This document shows positions 6,696-13,501 of a stretch of 13,501 nt of DNA, piece after piece. The position numbers were made by a program, and so were the translations under genes. Below the pieces are notes generated by a model that was not told the DNA's origin, did not search any database, and saw only the letters and a program-made list of their open reading frames with translations. The stretch is from contig CAILON010000133.1 in NCBI GenBank assembly GCA_903835865.1, forward strand, positions 1 to 13,501, read 5' to 3'. Positions within the stretch are counted from its first letter, which is position 1; each line of letters starts with the position of its first letter. Origin of the DNA: an uncultured beta proteobacterium. Its GTDB lineage: Bacteria > Pseudomonadota > Gammaproteobacteria > Burkholderiales > Burkholderiaceae.

Positions 6696-7459
6696 TGGTG
6701 AAAAAATTAATACCGCTAGCGCTTTTTTGGACTTATCTATTTTCATCATCAGCCTGGTCAATGGATTTTCAGATCTATTCAGCCGCCGGCGTGAAGCTCC
6801 CAATGGTGCAATTTGCCGCTGTCTTCAATGGCTTAAATCCAGGTGATCGAGTGGTGAATTCTTTTGATACTGCTGGAGCAGCAGAGAAACATTTTTTCGA
6901 GGACGCCAACAGCTCATGCTTAATCACTACCGAATCTAGAATAAATGAAGCATTAAGGACAGGGAGATTGAAGGCTTCAGCCCCCATTGCGCTTGCAGAT
7001 ACTGTCGCAGGTATTGCGAGCTCTAGCAAGGTAAGGCAACCCATCGAAACTAGCGAGCAACTAAGGAAGGTCCTGTTAAATGCACGCAGCATTGCATTCT
7101 CAGATCCAGCCAGGGGTGCAACCGTTGGCCGATATTTTCAATCCTTAATTCAACAGCTAGGCATTGAAAAGGAGGTGATGGCGAAAGCGATTTTGGCCTC
7201 TGATGGTGTAGAGACAATGAAGCTGGTTAAATCAAAAAAGGTCGAATTGGGCATCACTCAAGTGAGCGAAATCATTCAAGCCTGGCCTGAAAGTTTGCTT
7301 GGCCCTTTCCCGGGGGATATTGAGCTAGCAACTCGCTATTCTCTGTGGTGCAAAGATCCACATCAGGCGCAGATGGCCCAATTGATTAGTTTGATGCAAT
7401 CGACTTGGGGTTCTAGGGTTTTTACGGACAATGGCTTGCGTCCAGTCAGGAAGCCTTGA
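6692..7459 (+). CDS. Exported ModA-like substrate-binding protein
   Basis: A 255-residue periplasmic binding protein of the molybdate-binding (ModA, SBP_bac_11) type. Residues 1-23 are a signal peptide (cleavage near AWS). The mature part begins with a strand and IYSAAGVKLPM, matching the ModA first strand and Ala-Ser/Ala-Gly turn, followed by SSCLITTESRI (54-64), a position where ModA has its PADVFIS-type segment, PIALADTVAGIA, a SDPARGATVGRYF loop and a late KVELGITQVSEI strand. It starts 4 nt inside the preceding membrane gene. No permease or ATPase gene (modB, modC) is adjacent, so it may act as a sensor, chaperone or ligand supplier rather than an ABC-transport part. The nearby molybdenum hydroxylase makes molybdate or a related oxyanion an attractive ligand, but this is inference. 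Confidence 0.83.
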   Translation: MMVKKLIPLALFWTYLFSSSAWSMDFQIYSAAGVKLPMVQFAAVFNGLNPGDRVVNSFDTAGAAEKHFFEDANSSCLITTESRINEALRTGRLKASAPIALADTVAGIASSSKVRQPIETSEQLRKVLLNARSIAFSDPARGATVGRYFQSLIQQLGIEKEVMAKAILASDGVETMKLVKSKKVELGITQVSEIIQAWPESLLGPFPGDIELATRYSLWCKDPHQAQMAQLISLMQSTWGSRVFTDNGLRPVRKP

Positions 7460-7548
7460 TTCATGAGGGGGCTGCATCCTTGCGCCAATAATGATTTATA
7501 GTCATTTAAAACATAAAAAAGTATTAAAAATAGACTAAGGAGATAGGA
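7460..7548 (+). promoter_or_regulatory. Spacer with strong ribosome site before the molybdenum hydroxylase genes
   Basis: An 89-bp gap separates the ModA-like gene from the iron-sulfur subunit. It is AT-rich from about 7485 and ends with a perfect AAGGAG at 7537-7542, 6 nt before the ATG. No intrinsic terminator is visible, so readthrough from upstream is possible. No clear -35/-10 pair was found, though the AT-rich part could hold a separate promoter. Confidence 0.5.
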
Positions 7549-8046
7549 ATGCAATTAACCATTAATGGCCAAATTCATAATATTGATGTTGAGCCTAATA
7601 TGCCCTTACTTTGGGCGATTCGCGAGGTAGTTGGCTTAACAGGAACAAAGTATGGGTGCGGAGTTGCGCAATGCGGTGCATGCACTGTTTATATGAATGG
7701 TGAGCCAGTGCGCTCCTGTTCGGTGCCTGTATCGAGTGTTGGGGCAGCCAAAATTACAACGATTGAGGCGCTCTCTAAAGATAATTCCCATCCAGTACAA
7801 AAAGCTTGGATTGCATTGGATGTTCCTCAGTGTGGATATTGTCAGTCAGGCCAAGTGATGGCAGCAGCAGCCTTACTCAAGAGAAATCCTAAGCCAACGG
7901 ATGCTGATATTGATAATGCGATGTCCAATGTATGTCGTTGTGGAACCTATCAAAAAATTCGGGATGGTATACATGTGGCATCTGGGCAGAAAAAATTAGC
8001 AGATGTCCTTGCGCAATACGACGCTTCTCTAGCGACACGTGGATAA
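7549..8046 (+). CDS. [2Fe-2S]2 small subunit of a molybdenum hydroxylase (IorA-like)
   Basis: A 165-residue iron-sulfur subunit of the xanthine oxidase family. The plant-type ferredoxin cluster is bound by CGVAQCGAC (Cys37, 42, 45) and Cys57. The second, helical-domain cluster is bound by CGYC (Cys95, 98) and CRC (Cys129, 131). All eight ligands are present. It carries electrons from the molybdenum centre in the large subunit to an external acceptor. It has no export signal of its own, so if the complex is periplasmic it would travel folded with the Tat-bearing large subunit. Start is fixed by AAGGAG at 7537. The large-subunit gene starts a few bases after the stop. Family assignment is firm; substrate unknown. 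Confidence 0.94.
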   Translation: MQLTINGQIHNIDVEPNMPLLWAIREVVGLTGTKYGCGVAQCGACTVYMNGEPVRSCSVPVSSVGAAKITTIEALSKDNSHPVQKAWIALDVPQCGYCQSGQVMAAAALLKRNPKPTDADIDNAMSNVCRCGTYQKIRDGIHVASGQKKLADVLAQYDASLATRG

Positions 8047-8053
8047 GGGGAAG

Positions 8054-10282
8054 ATGATGAACACACAGAACAAGACATTGGAAAATCTTTCCCGTCGCGA
8101 TTTTATTATCAAGGGCACCCTAGTGGGTGGCGGCTTGATGCTGGGAATAGGCGCATTGCCAGAACTTGCCTTTGCGCAAGCAGATAGTAAATATGATCCC
8201 AATACCCCAACCCAATTTGGCGAAGCAGAGGTCAATGCATGGGTCAGCATTAAACCGGATGACACTGTATTTATCAGAATCGCCCGCTCCGAAATGGGCC
8301 AAGGCACCCGTACTGGTTTAGCGCAGTTAGTGACCGAAGAGTTGGAGTGCAACTGGAAAAAAGTTAAAACACAATCTGCTACTCCAGGGCAAAGCTTAGT
8401 GCGTAAGCGCGTTTGGGGTGAGCATGGCACCGGTGGTAGCCGTGGTATCCGGATTTCTGAAGACTACGTTCGTCGTGGCGCAGCAGCAGCGCGCATCATG
8501 TTGGTTCAAGCTGCTGCCAATCAGTGGAACGTTCCTGTTAGCGAATTAATCGTTGATAAGGGTGTTATTACCCATGTGCCAACAGGACGTAAAACTACTT
8601 ATGGAAAGGTGGCTGAACTTGCCTCTACCCTGACGCCACCCGATCCAAAGTCCATTACCTTAAAAGATCCTAGAACTTGGAAGGTGGCTGGACAGCCATA
8701 CGCTCGTATCGATACTGCCAATAAGGTCAATGGCACTAAGGTCTATGGTTTAGATTTGCAGATGCCTGGCATGCTTTGTGCTGCCGTCAAATCATGCCCC
8801 GTATTTGGTGGAAAGTTAGTGAGTTATGACGAGGCTAAGGTCAAAAATCTGCGTGGTGTCAAAGGCGTTGTCAGGGTAAATGACAATACGGTTGCACTGG
8901 TGGCAGATACCTGGTGGCGCGCCAAGACTGCCTTAGATGTTCTGCCTATTTTGTGGGATGAAGGTAAGGGTGCGAACGTATCACAAGCTGACATTTACAC
9001 AATGATGCGCGATGGATTGGATGAGCAGGGTGATTTCTGGCAACGTAAAGTGGGTGATGCACCCGCAGCAATATCTGGATCTGCCAAAAAAGTAGAGGCC
9101 ATTTATTACACGCCATTCCGTGCGCATGTCACCATGGAGCCCATGAATGCCACTGTGAAGATCACGGGCGATCGTGCGGAGGCATGGGTTCCTACGCAAA
9201 ATGGTGAAGGATCTTTTGCTGCACTATCTGAGGCCACTGGCTTTCCATTGGAGAAGTGCGAAGTTTATAAATTAGATTCAGGTTGCGGTTTAGGTCGTCG
9301 TGGATCTACGCAAGACTTTGTCAGATATGCAGCTAAGGTAGCCCAAGCGTATCCTGGAGTGCCTGTCAAAGTCATTTGGAGCCGTGAAGAAGATATGACG
9401 CACGATTTCTACCACCCAATAGCCATGGCAAAAATGACCGCTGGTATTGATGGCTCTGGCAATGTGACAGGCATGCATATTAAAGTAGCAGGTCAGTCAA
9501 TTAATGCACTGGCATCACCTCAATCTATCAAAGACGGCAAAGATGAGCGCCAGCTTCAGGGCTTTTATGAAAAAGGTCCAGATGCGCAGTTGGGATACAC
9601 CTTCCCCACTTTGCTAACAGAATATGTCATGAAGAACACCCTTGTTCCTGTTGGACCATGGCGTGGCGTAAATACTAATCAGAATGGCCTCTTCATGGAG
9701 TGCTTTATGGATGAGTGCGCCAAAGCAGCAGGCAAAGACCCTGTGCAATTTAGACAAGTCTTAATGCAAAGTCATCCGAAGCATTTAGGCGTATTAAATG
9801 CTGCCGCTAAAAAAGCCAACTGGGATAAACCTTTGCCTCCTGGACACTTTAGAGGCGTAGCGCAGTTTATGGGTTATGCCAGTTACTCTGCATGCGTTGC
9901 TGAAGTTTCTGTGCAAAACAATATCGTGAAGATCAACCGCTTGGTATTTGCTTTGAATTCTGGTCACGTAGTTAATCCGTATCTCACTCGCGAGCAAATT
10001 GAAGGTTCAGTAGCAATGGCTTTGGGTGCAATTTTTAATCCCGAGATCACTGTTGAGAATGGCCGCATCAAGGAGCAAAACTTGGATTCTTATCCTTTGC
10101 TCAAGTTAGCTTCCACGCCTCGTATCGAAACCGTTCTCGTGCCTACTTATGATTTTTGGGGCGGCGTAGGGGAACCTACAATTTGTGTAGTCGGTCCCGC
10201 TGTAGCAAATGCCATTTCCGCTGCCATCGGAAGGCCAGTTCGAAACTTCCCGCTTTATAAAGAAGGGCTGAGTTTGGCTTAA
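8054..10282 (+). CDS. Molybdopterin-binding large subunit of a xanthine-oxidase-family enzyme (IorB-like, Tat-exported)
   Basis: About 742 residues with a twin-arginine signal near the N-terminus (SRRDF at residues 13-17, hydrophobic stretch, then AFAQA), the layout of periplasmic IorB-like or membrane-associated aldehyde/isoquinoline oxidoreductases. Cofactor and active-site motifs follow in order: GQGTRTGLAQ (83-92), GSRGIR (128-133), HVTMEPMNA (358-366), GLGRRGSTQD, VGPWRGVN (533-540) and the terminal GGVGEPT with the catalytic Glu707. I take the ATG at 8054; the ATG at 8057 has better spacing to AAGGGG at 8045-8050, and a GTG at 8039 would overlap the small-subunit gene. Neither FAD subunit nor cytochrome c subunit is encoded next to it, so its electron acceptor is open. 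The substrate, a hydroxylated N-heterocycle or aldehyde, cannot be decided. Confidence 0.94.
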   Translation: MMNTQNKTLENLSRRDFIIKGTLVGGGLMLGIGALPELAFAQADSKYDPNTPTQFGEAEVNAWVSIKPDDTVFIRIARSEMGQGTRTGLAQLVTEELECNWKKVKTQSATPGQSLVRKRVWGEHGTGGSRGIRISEDYVRRGAAAARIMLVQAAANQWNVPVSELIVDKGVITHVPTGRKTTYGKVAELASTLTPPDPKSITLKDPRTWKVAGQPYARIDTANKVNGTKVYGLDLQMPGMLCAAVKSCPVFGGKLVSYDEAKVKNLRGVKGVVRVNDNTVALVADTWWRAKTALDVLPILWDEGKGANVSQADIYTMMRDGLDEQGDFWQRKVGDAPAAISGSAKKVEAIYYTPFRAHVTMEPMNATVKITGDRAEAWVPTQNGEGSFAALSEATGFPLEKCEVYKLDSGCGLGRRGSTQDFVRYAAKVAQAYPGVPVKVIWSREEDMTHDFYHPIAMAKMTAGIDGSGNVTGMHIKVAGQSINALASPQSIKDGKDERQLQGFYEKGPDAQLGYTFPTLLTEYVMKNTLVPVGPWRGVNTNQNGLFMECFMDECAKAAGKDPVQFRQVLMQSHPKHLGVLNAAAKKANWDKPLPPGHFRGVAQFMGYASYSACVAEVSVQNNIVKINRLVFALNSGHVVNPYLTREQIEGSVAMALGAIFNPEITVENGRIKEQNLDSYPLLKLASTPRIETVLVPTYDFWGGVGEPTICVVGPAVANAISAAIGRPVRNFPLYKEGLSLA

Positions 10283-10301
10283 TAGTGGATTGATTTCTGT
10301 G

Positions 10302-10325
10302 AAAGCCACCGTAAGGTGGCTTTTT
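10302..10325 (+). terminator. Intrinsic terminator after the molybdenum hydroxylase genes
   Basis: A perfect 9-bp stem (AAAGCCACC with GGTGGCTTT) closed by a GTAA tetraloop of the stable GNRA class, with the T-run TTTTT ending at 10325. It lies 19 nt after the stop codon and should end transcripts of the 3397-10282 block before msrQ. Confidence 0.85.
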
Positions 10326-10368
10326 CGTATACAGGCAATCTTTAAAAACAAGTCGTCTAATATGTCTT

Positions 10369-10959
10369 ATGCCTTATTTAAAACCTAGTTTCTTTATCCT
10401 CTCTTTGTTGCCAATCATGCGTCTGCTGTGGCTCGGGACGCACGATGGCTTGGGTGCCAATCCAGTGGAATGGATAACGCGCTCGACGGGAACCTGGGCC
10501 TTGGTATTTTTATGTGTCACTTTGGCAATGACTCCCTTACGCCTTCTTACCACTTGGACAATATGGATCAAGATGCGGCGGATGTTTGGCCTCTTTTGCT
10601 TTTTCTATGCCTTAATACATTTTTCGATTTGGCTCTGGCTTGATCAGAACTTTGATTGGCATGCGATGTTAAAAGACGTCATGGACAGACCCTTTATCAC
10701 AATGGGCTTTATCAGCTTTGTTTTGTTAATACCCTTAGCCTTGACTTCTAACCGTTGGGCCGTGCGTACCCTTAGTAAATATTGGAGCATGTTACATAAA
10801 TTAGTATATGTAATTGCTTGTACTGTTATAGCCCACTACTGGTGGCATAAGGCTGGGAAGAATGATGTTGGAACTGTGGCGATTTACGGCCTCATCCTAT
10901 TACTACTACTGTCTTTTAGAGTAACTATGATTAAACGGTATTTTAAAAAATCTGCTTAG
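10369..10959 (+). CDS. msrQ: MsrQ, haem-b membrane subunit of the methionine sulfoxide reductase system
   Basis: A 196-residue membrane protein of the MsrQ/YedZ family with six hydrophobic spans (about 7-22, 40-58, 73-91, 108-126, 141-160, 168-186). The haem-ligand histidines are visible: His84 (ALIHF), His143 (MLHKLVY) and His156 (AHYWWH). In E. coli MsrQ passes electrons from the quinone pool to the periplasmic molybdoenzyme MsrP, which repairs oxidised methionines in envelope proteins. No msrP gene lies beside it here; the upstream neighbour is an unrelated Tat-exported molybdenum hydroxylase, separated by a strong terminator. The ATG at 10369 is the only reasonable start; no clear Shine-Dalgarno precedes it. 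The stop overlaps the convergent outer-membrane gene by 4 nt. Confidence 0.92.
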   Translation: MPYLKPSFFILSLLPIMRLLWLGTHDGLGANPVEWITRSTGTWALVFLCVTLAMTPLRLLTTWTIWIKMRRMFGLFCFFYALIHFSIWLWLDQNFDWHAMLKDVMDRPFITMGFISFVLLIPLALTSNRWAVRTLSKYWSMLHKLVYVIACTVIAHYWWHKAGKNDVGTVAIYGLILLLLLSFRVTMIKRYFKKSA

Positions 10960-11846
10960 AACGATTTTTGATAACGGACGGCTAATCTACGACTTTCAAA
11001 AAAGCCATTCTTGATTTCCATATCCCGGCCATATTGAATCGTAATTCGTCCAATCGGATAATGCCCCACAGCGCTTAGTAAATATCGTTGGGTGTTCACC
11101 GTATTATTTTGGTAAGCATTGCCAATAGTTGTTGCTCCGCCAGCAACATAAAAATAACTTGCTGCAAGCGTATATGTTTCATCAATCTTATAAATGGGAC
11201 CAAGTTGTGTAGTGGTCAATGGTTTTTGATTGAGGCTTTGGTTGGTCGCAGAAAAACATGCAGCCGAGCATTCATTATTGGCGCTAAACCACATGGTATC
11301 GACAGCGATCATGCCATCTACATTATTTGTTATAGGTTGTTGATAACCCATTTGTAAATCCGCCTTCCAACGGTTCTCCCCAATAACGAATGGCTGTTGA
11401 TTGTTATAACTTCCTGTCGGAGCAATCACATAAGCTGCAACCCCTAGATATTTGCGCGTCTCTCTATTGGAGTAAGGCCAAAGTGCCGTCATGAATGCGG
11501 TATCTCCAATGCCGGTATTTGAGGGGTATGAAGAAAGGGATCCAGCGGGCTTAATGCTGCCATAAGGCAGTTGTATATAAGAAGCTGCGGGCAGATCACC
11601 AACGGTGTATGTAGTGCTGATGCGCAGTTGCGCCGCTTGCCCATCAATGTCTGGGCTGGCAAAGGGCTTGGATTTCACAACCGAACCATTTTTATAAAAA
11701 GTATTATTTTCAGTATTGAGATAACTAATACTGACTGAATGCCTGCCCGGTGGAGGCGCCACAACATCGTTAGGTTGTAGATCAATACCCCAAGCGCTGC
11801 ATGTACAAGTTATCAGAATAAAAGGGGCGATCCGTCTTAAGTACAT
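10956..11846 (-). CDS. Outer-membrane protein, phenol-degradation MetA-type transporter
   Basis: A 296-residue protein with a signal peptide (cleavage near AWG, residues 18-20) and a mature part built of alternating strands with aromatic girdle residues. The sequence ends in RYQKSF, with the terminal Phe expected for a protein inserted by the BAM machinery. The N-terminal PPGRHSVSISYLNT, the central IAPTGSYN and GENRWKADLQMGYQ, and the late YTLAASY strands are typical of the 'MetA-pathway of phenol degradation' family (PF13557). Despite the name, these are beta-barrels of mostly unknown substrate. Cys193 and Cys197 lie in a loop and could form a disulfide. It is convergent with msrQ and shares TTAG (10956-10959) at the stops. 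The start at 11846 has a weak TAAGG upstream. Confidence 0.83.
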   Translation of the reverse strand: MYLRRIAPFILITCTCSAWGIDLQPNDVVAPPPGRHSVSISYLNTENNTFYKNGSVVKSKPFASPDIDGQAAQLRISTTYTVGDLPAASYIQLPYGSIKPAGSLSSYPSNTGIGDTAFMTALWPYSNRETRKYLGVAAYVIAPTGSYNNQQPFVIGENRWKADLQMGYQQPITNNVDGMIAVDTMWFSANNECSAACFSATNQSLNQKPLTTTQLGPIYKIDETYTLAASYFYVAGGATTIGNAYQNNTVNTQRYLLSAVGHYPIGRITIQYGRDMEIKNGFFESRRLAVRYQKSF

Positions 11847-11874
11847 GCCTTATTTTATACAAATATTTAGAATC

Positions 11875-11891
11875 ATATTAATTATTAATAT
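11875..11891. repeat. AT-only palindrome upstream of the outer-membrane gene
   Basis: ATATTAAT and ATTAATAT form perfect 8-nt arms around a single central T, within the 61-bp gap between the SRAP gene and the outer-membrane gene. It lies about 30 nt before the start codon, where an operator could sit. The whole gap is AT-rich, so chance is a real alternative. Confidence 0.3.
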
Positions 11892-11907
11892 AACCCTTTT
11901 AATAGCT

Positions 11908-12525
11908 TTAGAGTGTGAGTTCTGGGATTGAGTAAAGACTTAGAAGATCTCTTGCCGTATCTGGTGTGGCATTTAGCCAATCATGAAATAACTCTGACTT
12001 AAGAGGCACAATAGTGCGTTTTTCATCTTTAGGTTTATGAAAACGATTCATTACAGGGTGCTCATCAGCATTGATGGTGAGCATGGAGAACGAGACAATC
12101 AATTCGCCTGTTTCGGGTTCGGTCCAGGTATCCCAGATAGAGGCAATTCCCATTGGCTCACCATTCGCTTGTCTAATGCTCGTACGAACGGCTTTACCGG
12201 TTTCATAATTGGGCTCATAAAATGCATCGGCAATTACTAATGCGTAATGTCGTTTAACCCAAGCAGCTTTATAGGATGGCTTCTCAGAAACCGTTTCTGC
12301 TCTGGCGTTGTAAGTCTTTCTGCCAAAATTCCCATCTTTTGCCCATGAAGGAATTAAGCCAAAGCGCGCTAGACCAATAGCAGTGCGTTCGGTGTTGTAA
12401 CTTTTAAGAACAATCGGCCCGGGATAAGTAGGAAAAACATCATGCGCTTCTAAGACTGGAAGTTCGAGATCAAATTGGGTCTTGACCCAGTCAACGTTAA
12501 CGGTAGTGAGATATTGAACGCACAT
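11908..12525 (-). CDS. SRAP-family (YedK/HMCES-like) abasic-site crosslink protein
   Basis: A 205-residue SRAP domain protein. After removal of Met1 the catalytic Cys2 becomes the N-terminus and crosslinks to abasic sites in single-stranded DNA, shielding them. Other active-site residues are visible: YNARAET with Asn73 (72-78), FYEP with Glu104 (102-105), and His163 in RFHKPKDEKR, where the common form is IHDRMP. Length fits the family (about 200-230). The start is fixed by the need for Cys at position 2, even though no Shine-Dalgarno is present and the bases just upstream are a T-run. It follows the carboxylesterase gene by 25 nt with a possible terminator between. The altered motif around His163 suggests a distinct subfamily. 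Confidence 0.92.
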   Translation of the reverse strand: MCVQYLTTVNVDWVKTQFDLELPVLEAHDVFPTYPGPIVLKSYNTERTAIGLARFGLIPSWAKDGNFGRKTYNARAETVSEKPSYKAAWVKRHYALVIADAFYEPNYETGKAVRTSIRQANGEPMGIASIWDTWTEPETGELIVSFSMLTINADEHPVMNRFHKPKDEKRTIVPLKSELFHDWLNATPDTARDLLSLYSIPELTL

Positions 12526-12529
12526 CGCT

Positions 12530-12563
12530 AAAAAAAATCAGCCTAATGTTTTACGCTTTAGGC
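12530..12563 (-). terminator. Possible intrinsic terminator between the carboxylesterase and SRAP genes
   Basis: On the minus strand GCCTAA (12563-12558) and TTAGGC (12546-12541) form a 6-bp stem with an 11-nt loop, followed after three bases by eight T (12537-12530). The first arm lies in the last codons of the esterase gene. The stem is short, so termination may be partial. The T-run ends 4 nt before the SRAP start codon. Confidence 0.5.
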
Positions 12564-13228
12564 AAAACTGTTTGCAAAAAGCGAGAGATATCACTGAGCT
12601 CTTCGTGATTCACTGAATGCTCCATGGGATACTCATTCCAGTCTATCTGGTAGCCCAATTTTTCCAATAGAGCATAGGAGGCTTGGGCGCGATCTAAAGC
12701 CACTACAGGATCATAAGTGCCATGCGCCATAAAGATAGGCGTACTTTGATTGGCTGAGTGTTTTTCAAGCTTAAGCGACATGGCTAGAGGTAGGTAACCT
12801 GAGAGAGCAAGAATTCCTGCAAGTTGATGGGGTAAGCGTAAGCCAATATAAAGTGCCATTGCACAGCCTTGAGAGAATCCTGCAAGGACAATATTTTGAT
12901 ACGCAATGCCACGTTGAACTTCTCTCTCAATGAGTTCTATAACTGATTTAGCTGAGCGTTTTATACCCTCACCATCTTCCTGATCCATGAGATTTTGGCC
13001 GACGATGTCATACCAAGCTGGCATGACATAGCCGCCATTGACGGTAACAGGCATACTTGGAGCGCTTGGAAAGATAAAACGAATTGCAGGATTTTCGGGA
13101 AGATGTAGCTCGGGAATGATGGAAACGAAATCATTGCCATCAGCCCCTAGGCCGTGCAGCCAAATTACTGAGCAAGTGGGGTTTGGTGCTGTTTCAAGTT
13201 CAATGCAAGGTAGCATGCTGGTAATCAT
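12551..13228 (-). CDS. Carboxylesterase / acyl-protein-thioesterase-type alpha/beta hydrolase
   Basis: A 225-residue cytoplasmic serine hydrolase of the phospholipase/carboxylesterase family (PF02230; YpfH and EstB type). The oxyanion-side motif WLHGLGADGNDF is at 23-34, PSAP at 54-57, and MPAWYDI at 69-75. The catalytic triad is Ser119 in GFSQG, Asp173 in GTYDPVV and His204 in MEHSV. Length matches the usual 215-230. No signal peptide. The ATG at 13228 lies about 20 residues before the HGLGADG strand; an internal ATG at 13216 is also possible, and neither has a clear Shine-Dalgarno. Natural substrates are unknown; family members cleave short-chain esters. A gene on the same strand ends 57 nt upstream. 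Confidence 0.92.
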   Translation of the reverse strand: MITSMLPCIELETAPNPTCSVIWLHGLGADGNDFVSIIPELHLPENPAIRFIFPSAPSMPVTVNGGYVMPAWYDIVGQNLMDQEDGEGIKRSAKSVIELIEREVQRGIAYQNIVLAGFSQGCAMALYIGLRLPHQLAGILALSGYLPLAMSLKLEKHSANQSTPIFMAHGTYDPVVALDRAQASYALLEKLGYQIDWNEYPMEHSVNHEELSDISRFLQTVLPKA

Positions 13229-13285
13229 CCGCTAGTGAATATGGAATGATCATTGTATTAGGTGTAGACCTAACTCCGAAGTAGC

Positions 13286-13501
13286 TTAATCCTCTAGAAC
13301 CACGAAGTCACCCAGAGAAACCTTTTCTCTAAATTGTGAGAAAGAGAAAAAGGCCTTGATTTGCCTAGTGACTAAGACCTCAATTTGTCCGTCTGGTGTA
13401 AGGTTGGCAAGATACTCACCTGCAGGAAAAAACCTTGCCGGATTTTCTTGTGAGGGGCTCTCTTGGGTGTCGAGCGCCTGGCTTTTGGTAATTTTGATGC
13501 G
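13286..13501 (-). CDS. C-terminal 71 residues of an unrecognised protein, cut by the right edge
   Basis: The minus-strand frame is open from the last base of the window to TAA at 13286-13288. It reads as real coding sequence: a polar Gln/Glu/Ser-rich piece, then PARFFPAGEYL, TPDGQIEVLV and a C-terminal KVSLGDFVVLED. The latter parts look like a short beta-strand domain. There is no membrane segment or motif I can name. It lies upstream of the esterase gene on the same strand with a 57-nt gap, so cotranscription is possible. Confidence 0.72.
   Translation of the reverse strand, partial: RIKITKSQALDTQESPSQENPARFFPAGEYLANLTPDGQIEVLVTRQIKAFFSFSQFREKVSLGDFVVLED

Noticed and set aside
8039..8053. 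GTG at 8039 as the start of the large molybdenum hydroxylase subunit
   Set aside because: It would overlap the small-subunit gene and lacks a ribosome site; the ATG codons at 8054/8057 follow AAGGGG.

Overview
The window looks like the chromosome of a low-GC betaproteobacterium of the Burkholderiales. A Polynucleobacter-like organism is my best guess, from protein style and compactness; this is inference and no search was run. Genes are tightly packed: all three convergent gene pairs overlap at their 3' ends, and several same-strand genes touch or overlap by 0 to 4 nt. No rRNA, tRNA, CRISPR array, complete insertion sequence or prophage gene was seen.

Left third (1-2894): housekeeping genes. 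In order: the 3' end of an unrecognised gene, a YdfG-type short-chain dehydrogenase, a convergent DUF2889 gene, the 16S rRNA pseudouridine synthase rsuA, the pterin-carbinolamine dehydratase phhB joined to it without a gap, and a small extremely acidic protein on the opposite strand. A 502-bp gene-poor stretch follows. It contains a stop-interrupted frame that resembles the C-terminal part of a GntR/UTRA-type regulator.

Centre (3397-10282): the most interesting part. Four tightly coupled genes encode an exported LVIVD-type beta-propeller, an exported His-rich cupredoxin-like protein without the usual Cys and Met copper ligands, a polytopic membrane protein of the family often labelled 'fenitrothion hydrolase', and an exported ModA-like binding protein. 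After 89 bp come the two subunits of a xanthine-oxidase-family molybdenum hydroxylase: a [2Fe-2S]2 small subunit and a large subunit with a Tat signal (IorAB-like). The block ends at a strong intrinsic terminator. All products except the small iron-sulfur subunit carry their own export signal or are membrane proteins, and that subunit could be exported together with its Tat partner. The block may therefore be a cell-envelope redox and metal module, but its substrate cannot be read from the sequence.

Right third (10283-13501): msrQ, a haem-b membrane electron carrier whose usual partner gene msrP is not in the window; then on the minus strand an outer-membrane protein of the phenol-degradation MetA type, a SRAP (YedK/HMCES-like) DNA-crosslink protein, a YpfH-type carboxylesterase, and the 3' end of an unrecognised gene at the right edge.
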